In this document: piece by piece, positions 34,490 through 41,883 of the stretch
Layout: each line of letters begins with the position of its first letter
Numbering within the stretch: the first letter of the stretch is position 1
Assembly: GCF_033406955.1 (NCBI RefSeq)
Contig: NZ_CP137734.1
Coordinates: 4,774,001 to 4,838,000, forward strand
Length of the DNA stretch: 64,000 nucleotides
DNA from: Streptomyces violaceoruber
GTDB taxonomy: Bacteria; Actinomycetota; Actinomycetes; Streptomycetales; Streptomycetaceae
Reading direction: 5' to 3'
The notes under the pieces: generated by a model
Database searches by the model: none
Told to the model about the DNA's origin: nothing
Seen by the model: only the letters and a program-made list of their open reading frames with translations
Made by a program: the position numbers and the translations under genes

Positions 34490-34828
34490 TCAGCCGCCGT
34501 TGCGCGGGGCCCACATGATCAGGGCCATCCCGGCCAGGCAGACCAGCGCCCCGGCGATGTCCCAGCGGTCCGGGCGGTAGCCGTCGGCGACCACGCCCCA
34601 CAGGATCGAGCCGGCCACGAAGATCCCGCCGTACGCGGCGAGGATGCGGCCGAAGTGCGCGTCGGGCTGGAAGGTGGCGACGAAGCCGTAGGCGCCGAGG
34701 GCGAGGACCCCGCCCGCCGCCCAGAGCCAGCCGCGCTGCTCGCGCACGCCCTGCCACACCAGCCAGGCGCCGCCGATCTCGAACAGGGCGGCGACGACGA
34801 AGAGGGCGGCGGAGCGGAGCACGAGCAT
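34490..34828 (-). CDS. YnfA family (UPF0060) small membrane protein
   Basis: A 112-residue protein with four membrane helices. The family signatures are [36 protein letters not shown] and [14 protein letters not shown]. YnfA proteins resemble small multidrug transporters (DMT/SMR fold); transport has been proposed for some. Size and order are typical. It is divergent from the flavin monooxygenase operon. Confidence 0.92.
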   Translation of the reverse strand: MLVLRSAALFVVAALFEIGGAWLVWQGVREQRGWLWAAGGVLALGAYGFVATFQPDAHFGRILAAYGGIFVAGSILWGVVADGYRPDRWDIAGALVCLAGMALIMWAPRNGG

Positions 34829-34889
34829 GCGGGCAGCTTCGCACGGACCTGCGGAATAACGGGTCGGGGGTCGCCGTTGGACGGGTATA

Positions 34890-34903
34890 GTTGAACAGTC
34901 AAC
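34890..34903. promoter_or_regulatory. Inverted repeat GTTGA-N4-TCAAC upstream of the flavin monooxygenase pair
   Basis: GTTGA and TCAAC flank ACAG, 21-34 bases upstream of the start; TATAGT (34886-34891) overlaps its left edge and may be the -10 box. The half-site TTGA/TCAA fits MarR- or TetR-type repressors; no regulator gene adjoins. Confidence 0.5.
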
Positions 34904-34923
34904 AAAGCGGAGGTTGAGCGATC

Positions 34924-36027
34924 ATGCAGTTCGGCATCTTCACCGTCGGCGACGTCACGCCCGACCCGACCACGGGCCGTACGCCGACCGAGCGTGAGCG
35001 CATCAAGGCGATGGTCGCCATCGCGCTCAAGGCGGAGGAGGTCGGGCTCGACGTCTTCGCGACCGGCGAGCACCACAACCCGCCCTTCGTGCCCTCGTCG
35101 CCGACGACCATGCTCGGCTACGTCGCGGCCCGCACCGAGCGGCTGGTGCTCTCCACCTCCACCACCCTGATCACCACGAACGACCCGGTGAAGATCGCCG
35201 AGGACTTCGCGATGCTCCAGCACCTGGCCGACGGCCGGGTGGACCTGATGATGGGGCGCGGCAACACCGGCCCGGTCTACCCCTGGTTCGGCAAGGACAT
35301 CCGCGAGGGCATCAACCTCGCCGTCGAGAACTACAACCTGCTGCACCGCCTGTGGCGCGAGGACGTGGTGAACTGGGAGGGCAAGTTCCGCACCCCGCTC
35401 CAGGGCTTCACCTCCACTCCGCGTCCGCTGGACGGCGTCGCGCCCTTCGTCTGGCACGGCTCCATCCGCTCCCCGGAGATCGCCGAGCAGGCCGCGTACT
35501 ACGGCGACGGCTTCTTCCACAACAACATCTTCTGGCCCGCCGACCACACCAAGCGCATGATCGAGCTGTACCGGGCCCGCTACGCCCACTACGGGCACGG
35601 CACGCCCGAGCAGGCGATCGTCGGCCTCGGCGGCCAGGTGTTCATGCGGAAGAACAGCCAGGACGCGGTCCGTGAGTTCCGGCCCTACTTCGACGAGGCC
35701 CCGGTCTACGGGCACGGGCCGTCGCTGGAGGACTTCACCGCGCAGACACCGCTCACCGTCGGCTCGCCGCAGCAGGTGATCGAGAAGACGCTCGCCTTCC
35801 GCGACTACGCCGGCGACTACCAGCGCCAGCTGTTCCTGATGGACCACGCCGGGCTGCCCCTGAAGACCGTCCTGGAGCAGCTCGACCTGCTCGGCGAGGA
35901 GGTCGTCCCGGTGCTGCGCGAGGAGTTCGCCAAGAACCGCCCGGCCGACGTGCCGGACGCGCCGACCCACGCGTCCCTGCTGGCCTCCCGCAAGGGCGCC
36001 CCGACCGAGGAAGGAGCGCGCGCATGA
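34924..36027 (+). CDS. LLM-class flavin-dependent oxidoreductase (CE1758-type)
   Basis: A 367-residue luciferase-like monooxygenase. Recognisable parts are MQFGIFTVGDVTPDPTTGRT, GEHHNPPFVPSSPTTMLGYV (the EHH site), LSTSTTLITTNDPVKIAEDF, and DLMMGRGNTGPVYPWFGKD. These enzymes use reduced FMN and oxygen. It is followed by an FMN reductase whose start overlaps its stop (ATGA), so the two make a two-component monooxygenase. The substrate is unknown. GGAGGTTGAG precedes the ATG. Confidence 0.93.
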   Translation: MQFGIFTVGDVTPDPTTGRTPTERERIKAMVAIALKAEEVGLDVFATGEHHNPPFVPSSPTTMLGYVAARTERLVLSTSTTLITTNDPVKIAEDFAMLQHLADGRVDLMMGRGNTGPVYPWFGKDIREGINLAVENYNLLHRLWREDVVNWEGKFRTPLQGFTSTPRPLDGVAPFVWHGSIRSPEIAEQAAYYGDGFFHNNIFWPADHTKRMIELYRARYAHYGHGTPEQAIVGLGGQVFMRKNSQDAVREFRPYFDEAPVYGHGPSLEDFTAQTPLTVGSPQQVIEKTLAFRDYAGDYQRQLFLMDHAGLPLKTVLEQLDLLGEEVVPVLREEFAKNRPADVPDAPTHASLLASRKGAPTEEGARA

Positions 36028-36692
36028 AGCTCGTCGTCGTCTCCGCGGGGCTGAGCGTCCCGTCGTCCACGCGGCTGCTCGCCGACCGGCTGGCCGCGGT
36101 CGCCGCTCCGGCGGCCACCGCGCCCGAGCCCGGTCCGGCCGACGTCCGGGTGATCGAGCTGCGCGACCTCGCCGTGGAGATCGCGCACACCTTCACCAAC
36201 GGCTTCCCGGCACCGGCGCTCGCGGACGCGTTCGCCGAGGTCGCGGCGGCCGACGGACTGATCGTCGTCACGCCGGTGTTCTCGGCGTCGTACAGCGGGC
36301 TGTTCAAGTCGTTCTTCGACGCGCTGAGCGTCACCGACGAGGACGCCCTCACCGGGAAGCCGGTGCTGATCGCCGCGACCGGCGGCACCGGCCGGCACTC
36401 CCTGGTGCTGGAGCACGCCCTGCGACCGCTCTTCGCCTACCTGAAGGCCGTGATCGTCCCCACCGGCGTGTACGCCGCCTCCGAGGACTGGGGCGCGGAG
36501 GGGCTGGACGCCCGGATCGAGCGGGCCGCGACCGAGCTGGCGGCGCTGATGTCGGGGCTGTCGGGGTCCGCGCGGGCGTCCGGTCCTTCGGCGGGCCGCC
36601 CGCTGCCGAAGCGGGACTCCTTCGAGGAGGTCACGCCCTTCGCGGAGCGGCTCGCCGCGCTGAGCGTCCCGGGCCCGAGCCCGGCGCCGTAG
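36024..36692 (+). CDS. FMN reductase (CE1759-type, NADPH-dependent)
   Basis: A 222-residue flavodoxin-like protein: KLVVVSAGLSVPSSTRLLAD is the flavin phosphate loop, GLIVVTPVFSASYSGLFKSF the second flavin loop, and GKPVLIAATGGTGRHSLVLE the third. It supplies reduced FMN to the LLM oxygenase encoded just upstream, to which it is translationally coupled. The C-terminus is Ser/Pro-rich. Confidence 0.93.
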   Translation: MKLVVVSAGLSVPSSTRLLADRLAAVAAPAATAPEPGPADVRVIELRDLAVEIAHTFTNGFPAPALADAFAEVAAADGLIVVTPVFSASYSGLFKSFFDALSVTDEDALTGKPVLIAATGGTGRHSLVLEHALRPLFAYLKAVIVPTGVYAASEDWGAEGLDARIERAATELAALMSGLSGSARASGPSAGRPLPKRDSFEEVTPFAERLAALSVPGPSPAP

Positions 36693-36795
36693 GGCGGCCG
36701 CCGGCGGGGGCCGGGCACCGGCCGTATCACCGCATCGTGTGACGCCGCGGGGTTCCCGCCCGGCCCGGTCGGCGGTTCACTACGGTGTGGCCAGG

Positions 36796-38142
36796 ATGAG
36801 CAGACCCCAGCCGGGACAGTCGCCCGACCGGTTACCCGAGAAGCCGTTGCCCCGGTGGTTTCCGGCGGCCCTCCCCGTGTCCGTACTGGTGGCCGTCCTG
36901 TGGGGACCGGTGTACGCGGCGGTGCTGTGCGGCGTGGCAGCCGTGGCCGTCGCGTACGCCACGACCAGGAAGCCCGAGCTGTGGCACCTGGCGGCCGGGA
37001 CCGGCCTGTGCGCGGCGGGTGTGCTGGCGCAGGCCTTCGCCTACTACCTGATCCTGCGGGACGGTTCGCTCGGCCCGCACGGGAGCGCGGCCGTCCTCTT
37101 CCTCCTCGGCCTCCAGTTCTTCCTGCACGGCAGGAAGGTGCGGCGCGCGGCGCAGCTCACCTTGTCGGCGCTGCGGCGGCACCGCGAGGAGAACGGGCTG
37201 CTCCGGGCCGCCGAGCCGCTCGGCGAGCGGCGGCCGGGGGCGCGCCGGGTCCCGTTCGCGATGACGAGCGTCTTCGGCGCGGTCGTCTCCGGGCTCGGCT
37301 CGCTGTTCCTCTGCTTCACCCTTCTCGCCCTGCGGGACCTGCTGACGACCGGCGACAACCCGTGGTGGGCGTCCCTGGTCGTCGCCGCCCTGTGTGCGCA
37401 GGCGGTCCTCTTCATCGGCCTGGGCAACACGATCCTGCGCACCGGAGTGCAGTACTACGACACGGTCGTCTCCTCCCCGGACGACCTCGCGGGCCGCCAG
37501 TACGTCCTCTACCTGCGCTCCTTCCGCGACGACCACCGGCTCTCGCGCCCCCACCGCGTCCCCCTGGCGGGCGCCTGGCCGGCCGCCGCCGTCAGCCTCG
37601 GCCAGGGCGAGGAGGAGCGCATCGCCGACGCCCTGTCCTGGGCCGGCCCCCTCGTCGGGGTGGGGGCGCCCGGGGAGCGCGTGCCCCGGGCCGGTGCCCG
37701 GCGGATGTACCTGCCGCCGGACGACTGGCAGAGGCCGGTGAGCACCATGATGCGCGGCGCCGCGCTCGTCGTGATCGTGCTGGGGAAGGGACCGGGGACG
37801 CTCTGGGAGATCCGCGAGGCGATGCGGATCCTGCCTCCCGAGCGGCTGCTGCTGCTCGTGCCGATGAAGGAGAAGGCGTACGACGAGTTCCGGGAGCTGG
37901 CGGGCGACCTGGCGCCCGGCGTGCTGCCCGCGTACCGGCGCAGCCGTGCTTTGTCGTCCCGGGTCCGGGGAATCATCCACTTCGAGCCGGACTGGACGGC
38001 GCGGTTCGTCGCCCTGCGCCGGCCCCCGCCGCTCGAAGACCCGCTCGTGGGCTCTCTGGACCGTGCCATGTGGCCCGCCATGGTGCGCCTGACCGAACTC
38101 GAACTCGAACGGCGGGCGGACGGGAGGCGGGGCGAGGCATGA
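36796..38142 (+). CDS. Multi-pass membrane protein with C-terminal TIR-like domain
   Basis: A 448-residue protein. The N-terminal half has about six hydrophobic segments (residues ~20-55, 58-95, 150-175 and 195-215). The C-terminal ~220 residues form an alpha/beta domain: YVLYLRSFRDDHR, EEERIADALSWAGPLVGVG, RMYLPPDDWQRPVSTMM, LVVIVLGKGPGTLWEIREAM, and RLLLLVPMKEKAYDEF. Strand order and the conserved Glu after LGKGPGTLW recall TIR-fold domains of bacterial conflict systems. This is a resemblance by eye, not a firm family call. It overlaps the next gene by four bases (ATGA) and heads a three-gene operon. Confidence 0.65.
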   Translation: MSRPQPGQSPDRLPEKPLPRWFPAALPVSVLVAVLWGPVYAAVLCGVAAVAVAYATTRKPELWHLAAGTGLCAAGVLAQAFAYYLILRDGSLGPHGSAAVLFLLGLQFFLHGRKVRRAAQLTLSALRRHREENGLLRAAEPLGERRPGARRVPFAMTSVFGAVVSGLGSLFLCFTLLALRDLLTTGDNPWWASLVVAALCAQAVLFIGLGNTILRTGVQYYDTVVSSPDDLAGRQYVLYLRSFRDDHRLSRPHRVPLAGAWPAAAVSLGQGEEERIADALSWAGPLVGVGAPGERVPRAGARRMYLPPDDWQRPVSTMMRGAALVVIVLGKGPGTLWEIREAMRILPPERLLLLVPMKEKAYDEFRELAGDLAPGVLPAYRRSRALSSRVRGIIHFEPDWTARFVALRRPPPLEDPLVGSLDRAMWPAMVRLTELELERRADGRRGEA

Positions 38143-38651
38143 GCGACATGGGGGACGCGCTGTGGAACACGGAGGTCGGCCCGGCCGAGTACTCGGTGGC
38201 CGACGACCGCTACCGGCAGGCGGTGCTCGACCAGTACAAGCTCTGCGTGGAGATGGCCGACCGGGTCAGTGCCCGGCGGAATCTGACCAACACGTTCTTC
38301 CTGTCGCTCAACAGCGCGGTGGTCGCCGTGGTGGCCGCGGTGTCGGGCGGCGCACTGGCCGACGCGTCCGTCCCGCTGCTGCTGGCCGGGCTGGTCATCC
38401 TGCTGGTCCAGTGCGCCGCCTGGTACGTCATGGTGCGGTCGTACCGACAGCTCAACCGCGCCAAGTACGCGGTGATCGGCGCCTTCGAGGAGAGGCTGCC
38501 GGCGTTCGCGTACAGCAGGGGGGAGTGGGGCGCGCTGGGCGAGGGCCGGGACTGGCGCCGGTATCTGCCCCTGACCTACGTCGAGCAGTGGGTCCCGGTC
38601 GTCTTCGCCGGCTCCTACGTGACGGGCTTCTTCGCCCTCGTCACCCGGTGA
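38139..38651 (+). CDS. RipA-family small membrane protein
   Basis: A 170-residue protein with a conserved soluble start (EYSVADDRYRQAVLDQYKL, CVEMADRVSARRNLTNTFFL), two membrane helices (SLNSAVVAVVAAVSGGALA; LLLAGLVILLVQCAAWYVM) and a third near the C-terminus (WVPVVFAGSYVTGFFALVT). This pattern matches the RipA/SLATT-like integral membrane proteins that accompany nucleotide-signalling conflict genes; oligomeric pore formation is proposed for the wider group. It is translationally coupled to the TIR-like membrane protein. Confidence 0.7.
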   Translation: MSDMGDALWNTEVGPAEYSVADDRYRQAVLDQYKLCVEMADRVSARRNLTNTFFLSLNSAVVAVVAAVSGGALADASVPLLLAGLVILLVQCAAWYVMVRSYRQLNRAKYAVIGAFEERLPAFAYSRGEWGALGEGRDWRRYLPLTYVEQWVPVVFAGSYVTGFFALVTR

Positions 38652-38710
38652 GCCACGGGCCGCGATAGGATCCGGGGCCTGCCACCAGGCCATCGACCGA
38701 GGGGGAGAGC

Positions 38711-39220
38711 GTGACGGCCCTCGCGGTGACCGGGCACATGGACCTGACGGAGGAGAGCGTCCCCGCGGTCCGCGCCGCCCTGGACGGACTGCTGGCCCGG
38801 TACCGGGACTCGGGCCCGGGAAAGACGCTGGTCGGGATCTCCTGCATCGCCAGGGGGGCCGACTCGCTGTTCGCCGAAGCCGTACTGGCCGTCGGCGGTC
38901 GCCTGGTCGTCGTCGTCCCGTCGCGGGACTACCGCCGCAGCACGGTCGAGCCCGACGACGCCCCCCTCTTCGACCGCCTCGCCGCGGCCGCCGACGAGGT
39001 CGTCGTACTGCCCCGCGAGAGGGCCGACCGGCAGGCGTACGAGGCCGCCAACGCCCTGCTCCTCGAACGTGCCGACCGGCTGGTGGCCGTGTGGAACGGC
39101 GAACCGCCCAGCGGCCGGGGCGGCGGCACCGCCGACCTGGTGCTCGCGGCCCGGGCGGCGGGGATCCCCGTCGACGTCGTGTGGCCCGCGGGGGCCGCAC
39201 GCCGGGCGGACTCCCGGTAG
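38711..39220 (+). CDS. SLOG-like nucleotide-binding protein
   Basis: A 169-residue Rossmann-like protein: ALAVTGHMDLTEESVPAVRA, LVGISCIARGADSLFAEAVL, LVVVVPSRDYRRSTVE, and RADRLVAVWNGEPPSGRGGG resemble the SLOG/YspA-type fold (DprA-LOG superfamily), in which GxAxGAD- and GT-rich loops bind nucleotides. The GTG start has GGGGGAG upstream. SLOG proteins in conflict operons are thought to sense or make nucleotide-derived signals. It is the third gene of the operon with the TIR-like and RipA-like proteins. Confidence 0.75.
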   Translation: MTALAVTGHMDLTEESVPAVRAALDGLLARYRDSGPGKTLVGISCIARGADSLFAEAVLAVGGRLVVVVPSRDYRRSTVEPDDAPLFDRLAAAADEVVVLPRERADRQAYEAANALLLERADRLVAVWNGEPPSGRGGGTADLVLAARAAGIPVDVVWPAGAARRADSR

Positions 39221-39250
39221 GAAGGGCCGCCGACCGGTGCGGACCGGCGC

Positions 39251-39303
39251 CGGAAGCGGAACCGGCGCCGGAACCGGAAGCGGAACCGGAAGCGGTTCGG
39301 AAG
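39251..39303. repeat. Hexanucleotide repeat of CGGAAG/CGGAAC
   Basis: CGGAA occurs at 39251, 39257, 39269, 39275, 39281, 39287 and 39298, mostly with a period of six. It lies between the convergent SLOG and BTAD-Macro genes. Confidence 0.85.
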
Positions 39304-39359
39304 CGGTGCGCCGCTGGTTCCGGAAGCGGGGTCGCTGATGCCGTAAGGGCATGTCGACG

Positions 39360-40793
39360 TCACCGGCGGCCGTACGCCCCACCGCTGTCGCCGGCGCCGG
39401 CACCGGTGTCCTGACTCCCGGTGCCGGCGCCGACGTCGGCGCCGGCACCGGGGAGCCGCGTGGTGCGCAGATAGGTGCCGAGCACCGACAGGTCGGTCCG
39501 CTCCAGGTCGGCCGGGCGGATCACGACGCGCAGCTCCGGGGCGGTCGCCGGGTCACGGCGGCAGTGGTCGGCGAAGCTCTCCACGATCATGAGCAGCAGC
39601 CGGGTGCGGTCCAGCTCCACGATCCGGGCCAGCCCGGAGCCGATCAGGGGGATCGCGAGCGGCCGGTACATCCCGTACCGGGCGACGGCCGGCCACAGGG
39701 TGTCCAGGCTCGCCCGCAGGTCGGCCGGTCCGGAGCGGGCGACGAGGTCGTTGCCGAGCCGGGAGTAGGCCACCGCGAAGACCCGGCGGCCGTCGACCGT
39801 CAGCGGGACGGTGGTGCCCAGCGGGTAGCGCACCCGCCGGCCGCGCGGCTTGTCCTGGGGCCGCTCGGTGCGCACCGGCCGGAACGCCCTCAGCCCGGCC
39901 TGGATCCGGTCGTCCAGCAGCTTGCGCTCCCCGCCGAACAGCCGCTCCACCAGCTGGCCCTGGACGCTGTCCCGGCTGATCACCAGGTCCTGCTCAGTGG
40001 CGGTGTCGAAGGTGTCGGTGAACCCGACGACGAGATTGGCGTCGTCCTGGTCGAACAGGTCGCCGCGCACCACCACGAGGTCACCGGCGCCGGGGAACGG
40101 CTGCCGCAGCAGCTCCCGTCCGTGCCGCTCGCGCAGCCGGGCCCGCAGGGCGCCGAGCAGCTCGGCGACGTCCTGGTCGTCCGGCCGCTCCCGGGCCATC
40201 CGTTCCGCGACCGGCAGCGCGAGGTCGTGGCGGCCCAGGTCCATCCGGCTGCGGATCAGCTGGCGGCGGGCCGTCTCGTACAGCGCGGTGAGCCGGCGCG
40301 CCAGCGGCCGGGCGAAGTCCTCGTCGCCCGCCTCCGCCAGCGGACGGCCGCGCACCAGGGCCAGCGCCGCGGCCAGCCGGTCGGCGGCCGACGCGGGCGC
40401 CGCGAGCAGCGCGGAGTCGACCAGGTCGGTGAACTCCGCGCAGTCCAGTTCGCCGGGCGCGAGCACCAGCCGGTACGCCGTCTCGGGCGCCGGGCCGGCC
40501 AGCAGTTGCTCGGTGCGCAGCACCCGGGCGCCGTCACCGCGCTGCGCGGGGTCGAGGGCGCGGCGCAGTTCGAGGACGCGCTTTTGCACTTCGTTGCGGT
40601 GGCGCTGCGCCGCGTGCGGCTGCTCGCCGTCGAGTGCCCACACGTCCCGGTGCAGCCGGCGTACCGGGACGGGCTCGCCGTCCGCCGCCACCAGCCGGAC
40701 CAGCAGCCGTGTCGTCAACGGGGTCAACCGGGCGGGTACGCCGTCGACTTCGAGCCTGGCCGGACCCAGGACGCTCACACGGATACGCGCCAT
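39360..40793 (-). CDS. SARP/BTAD transcriptional regulator fused to a ThsA-type Macro domain
   Basis: A 477-residue protein. Residues 1-95 are the OmpR-like winged helix of SARP regulators (RVSVLGPARLEVDGVPARLT; RRLHRDVWALDG). Residues ~110-230 are the helical BTAD domain (DCAEFTDLVDSALLA; LYETARRQLIRSRMDLGRHD). Residues ~240-430 resemble the Macro domain of Thoeris ThsA proteins: VVRGDLFDQDDANLVVGFTD, TFDT, ISRDSVQGQLVERLFGG, AVAYSRLGNDLVARSG, and IPLIGSGLARI. That domain binds NAD-derived signals in type II Thoeris. The ATG at 40793 begins the SARP domain exactly. It probably reads a signal made by the TIR protein encoded upstream (inference). Confidence 0.85.
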   Translation of the reverse strand: MARIRVSVLGPARLEVDGVPARLTPLTTRLLVRLVAADGEPVPVRRLHRDVWALDGEQPHAAQRHRNEVQKRVLELRRALDPAQRGDGARVLRTEQLLAGPAPETAYRLVLAPGELDCAEFTDLVDSALLAAPASAADRLAAALALVRGRPLAEAGDEDFARPLARRLTALYETARRQLIRSRMDLGRHDLALPVAERMARERPDDQDVAELLGALRARLRERHGRELLRQPFPGAGDLVVVRGDLFDQDDANLVVGFTDTFDTATEQDLVISRDSVQGQLVERLFGGERKLLDDRIQAGLRAFRPVRTERPQDKPRGRRVRYPLGTTVPLTVDGRRVFAVAYSRLGNDLVARSGPADLRASLDTLWPAVARYGMYRPLAIPLIGSGLARIVELDRTRLLLMIVESFADHCRRDPATAPELRVVIRPADLERTDLSVLGTYLRTTRLPGAGADVGAGTGSQDTGAGAGDSGGAYGRR

Positions 40794-40907
40794 ACAAGTG
40801 GTCTCCACTCGCTTCACACTCTCCCGACCGGTGGTCGCGGGAGAGGTGTCGGCAGCGTATCAATTGTCCGTTTGGGGGAGTTGTGGTTTCGGTCGGTTCG
40901 TGCGGGG

Positions 40908-40957
40908 CCGGCCCCCGGGGCACGCACCGCGGTGACGGGACGTGCCCCGGGGGCCGG
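40908..40957 (-). terminator. Hairpin after the TIR operon
   Basis: CCGGCCCCCGGGGCACG (40908-40924) pairs perfectly with 40941-40957: a 17-bp stem with a 16-base loop. It lies 64 bases beyond the TIR gene stop and upstream of the BTAD-Macro gene, separating the two transcripts. Confidence 0.85.
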
Positions 40958-41020
40958 TTGCGCCGGTCCCCCGAGCGGCGCCGGATCCGCCGGACGACTG
41001 CGCCGGCGGTGGCAGGAGGC

Positions 41021-41770
41021 CTACGGCCGGCGGTGGTAGGCCGACAGATGGCGGAAGGGGTAGGTCTGGCGCCAGTCGGAGCCGGTGTCGTTGACCGTGC
41101 AGCCGGCCAGCTTCAGCCGCTCCACGACCTTGCCGAGCGCCGTGTCGGAGCCGTCGAAGCGGATGACGTTGCGGCCTGCGATGTCGGCGATCGGCCGTAC
41201 CCCGCCGACCTCGACGATCAGCGTGCGCTCCGGGTAGGCCATCAGCACCATGCCCAGCTCGATCAGGACGTTGGGGCGCGGCTGGCACACCGGCCGGGTC
41301 TCGTGGTCGGGTTCGTTGTGGCCGCGCAGCTCGGGGTGGAGGGTGACGACGTCGTCCGGGGTGAGCAGGACCAGCGCCGCCTGGGCCTGGGAGGGGGCCC
41401 CGGCGACCACGTCGCCGAGGAAGGGGGAGGCCTGGCCGGTCGCCCGGACCAGGTCCTCCCACTCCTTGGGCCGCAGGTCGAGCCGGCGCAGCAGCTCGTA
41501 CATCTCGCGCCGCACCTGGTCGTCGCGGCCGTGCACGACGAAGACGCTGCGGGCCCGCTCGGCGTCCCCCGGCACCGGGGCGGCCGGGCGCCGCCATCCG
41601 TCGGCGTACGGCTGTGCGGGCGGGGCGGACGGCGCGGGCGGCGCGGCGTGGACGGGGGAGTTGTCGCCGAAGGTCTGGGTGGTGTCGGTGTTGCCGGCGC
41701 TCTGGTTGCCCCCGAAGTTGTTGGTGCTGCCCTGGCCGAAGCTGTTGCCGTGGAACTGCTGCCCGCTCAT
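41021..41770 (-). CDS. TIR-like (PF10137-type) protein with N-terminal Asn/Gly-rich signalling motif
   Basis: A 249-residue protein. Residues 15-38 form an Asn/Gly/Thr-rich motif (NNFGGNQSAGNT, TTQTFGDNS) nearly identical to the end of the protein encoded upstream. A Pro/Ala linker follows. From ~75 it is the predicted nucleotide-binding TIR-like domain: VFVVHGRDDQVRREMYELLR, ALVLLTPDDVV, and PRPNVLIELGMVLMAYPERT with the conserved Glu expected for NAD cleavage. Related domains are effectors in CBASS, Pycsar and Thoeris-like systems. The ATG overlaps the preceding stop by four bases. It is the last gene of a three-gene operon. Confidence 0.85.
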   Translation of the reverse strand: MSGQQFHGNSFGQGSTNNFGGNQSAGNTDTTQTFGDNSPVHAAPPAPSAPPAQPYADGWRRPAAPVPGDAERARSVFVVHGRDDQVRREMYELLRRLDLRPKEWEDLVRATGQASPFLGDVVAGAPSQAQAALVLLTPDDVVTLHPELRGHNEPDHETRPVCQPRPNVLIELGMVLMAYPERTLIVEVGGVRPIADIAGRNVIRFDGSDTALGKVVERLKLAGCTVNDTGSDWRQTYPFRHLSAYHRRP

Positions 41771-41883
41771 GCCTGCCGTGCCTCCCTGGTGACGCCGGAG
41801 TTGTTGCCGAAGGTCTGGGTGGTGTTGGTGTTGCCGACGCTCTGGTTGCCGCCGAAGTTGTTGGTGCTGTTGGCGCCGAAGTT
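41655..41883. repeat. Two ~87-base direct repeats encoding the shared signalling motif
   Basis: 41655-41741 (inside the TIR gene) and 41797-41883 (end of the two-TM gene) are direct repeats offset by 142 bases, with mostly silent or single-residue differences. They encode the Asn/Gly-rich motif in both proteins: 21 of 24 residues are identical. Confidence 0.9.
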
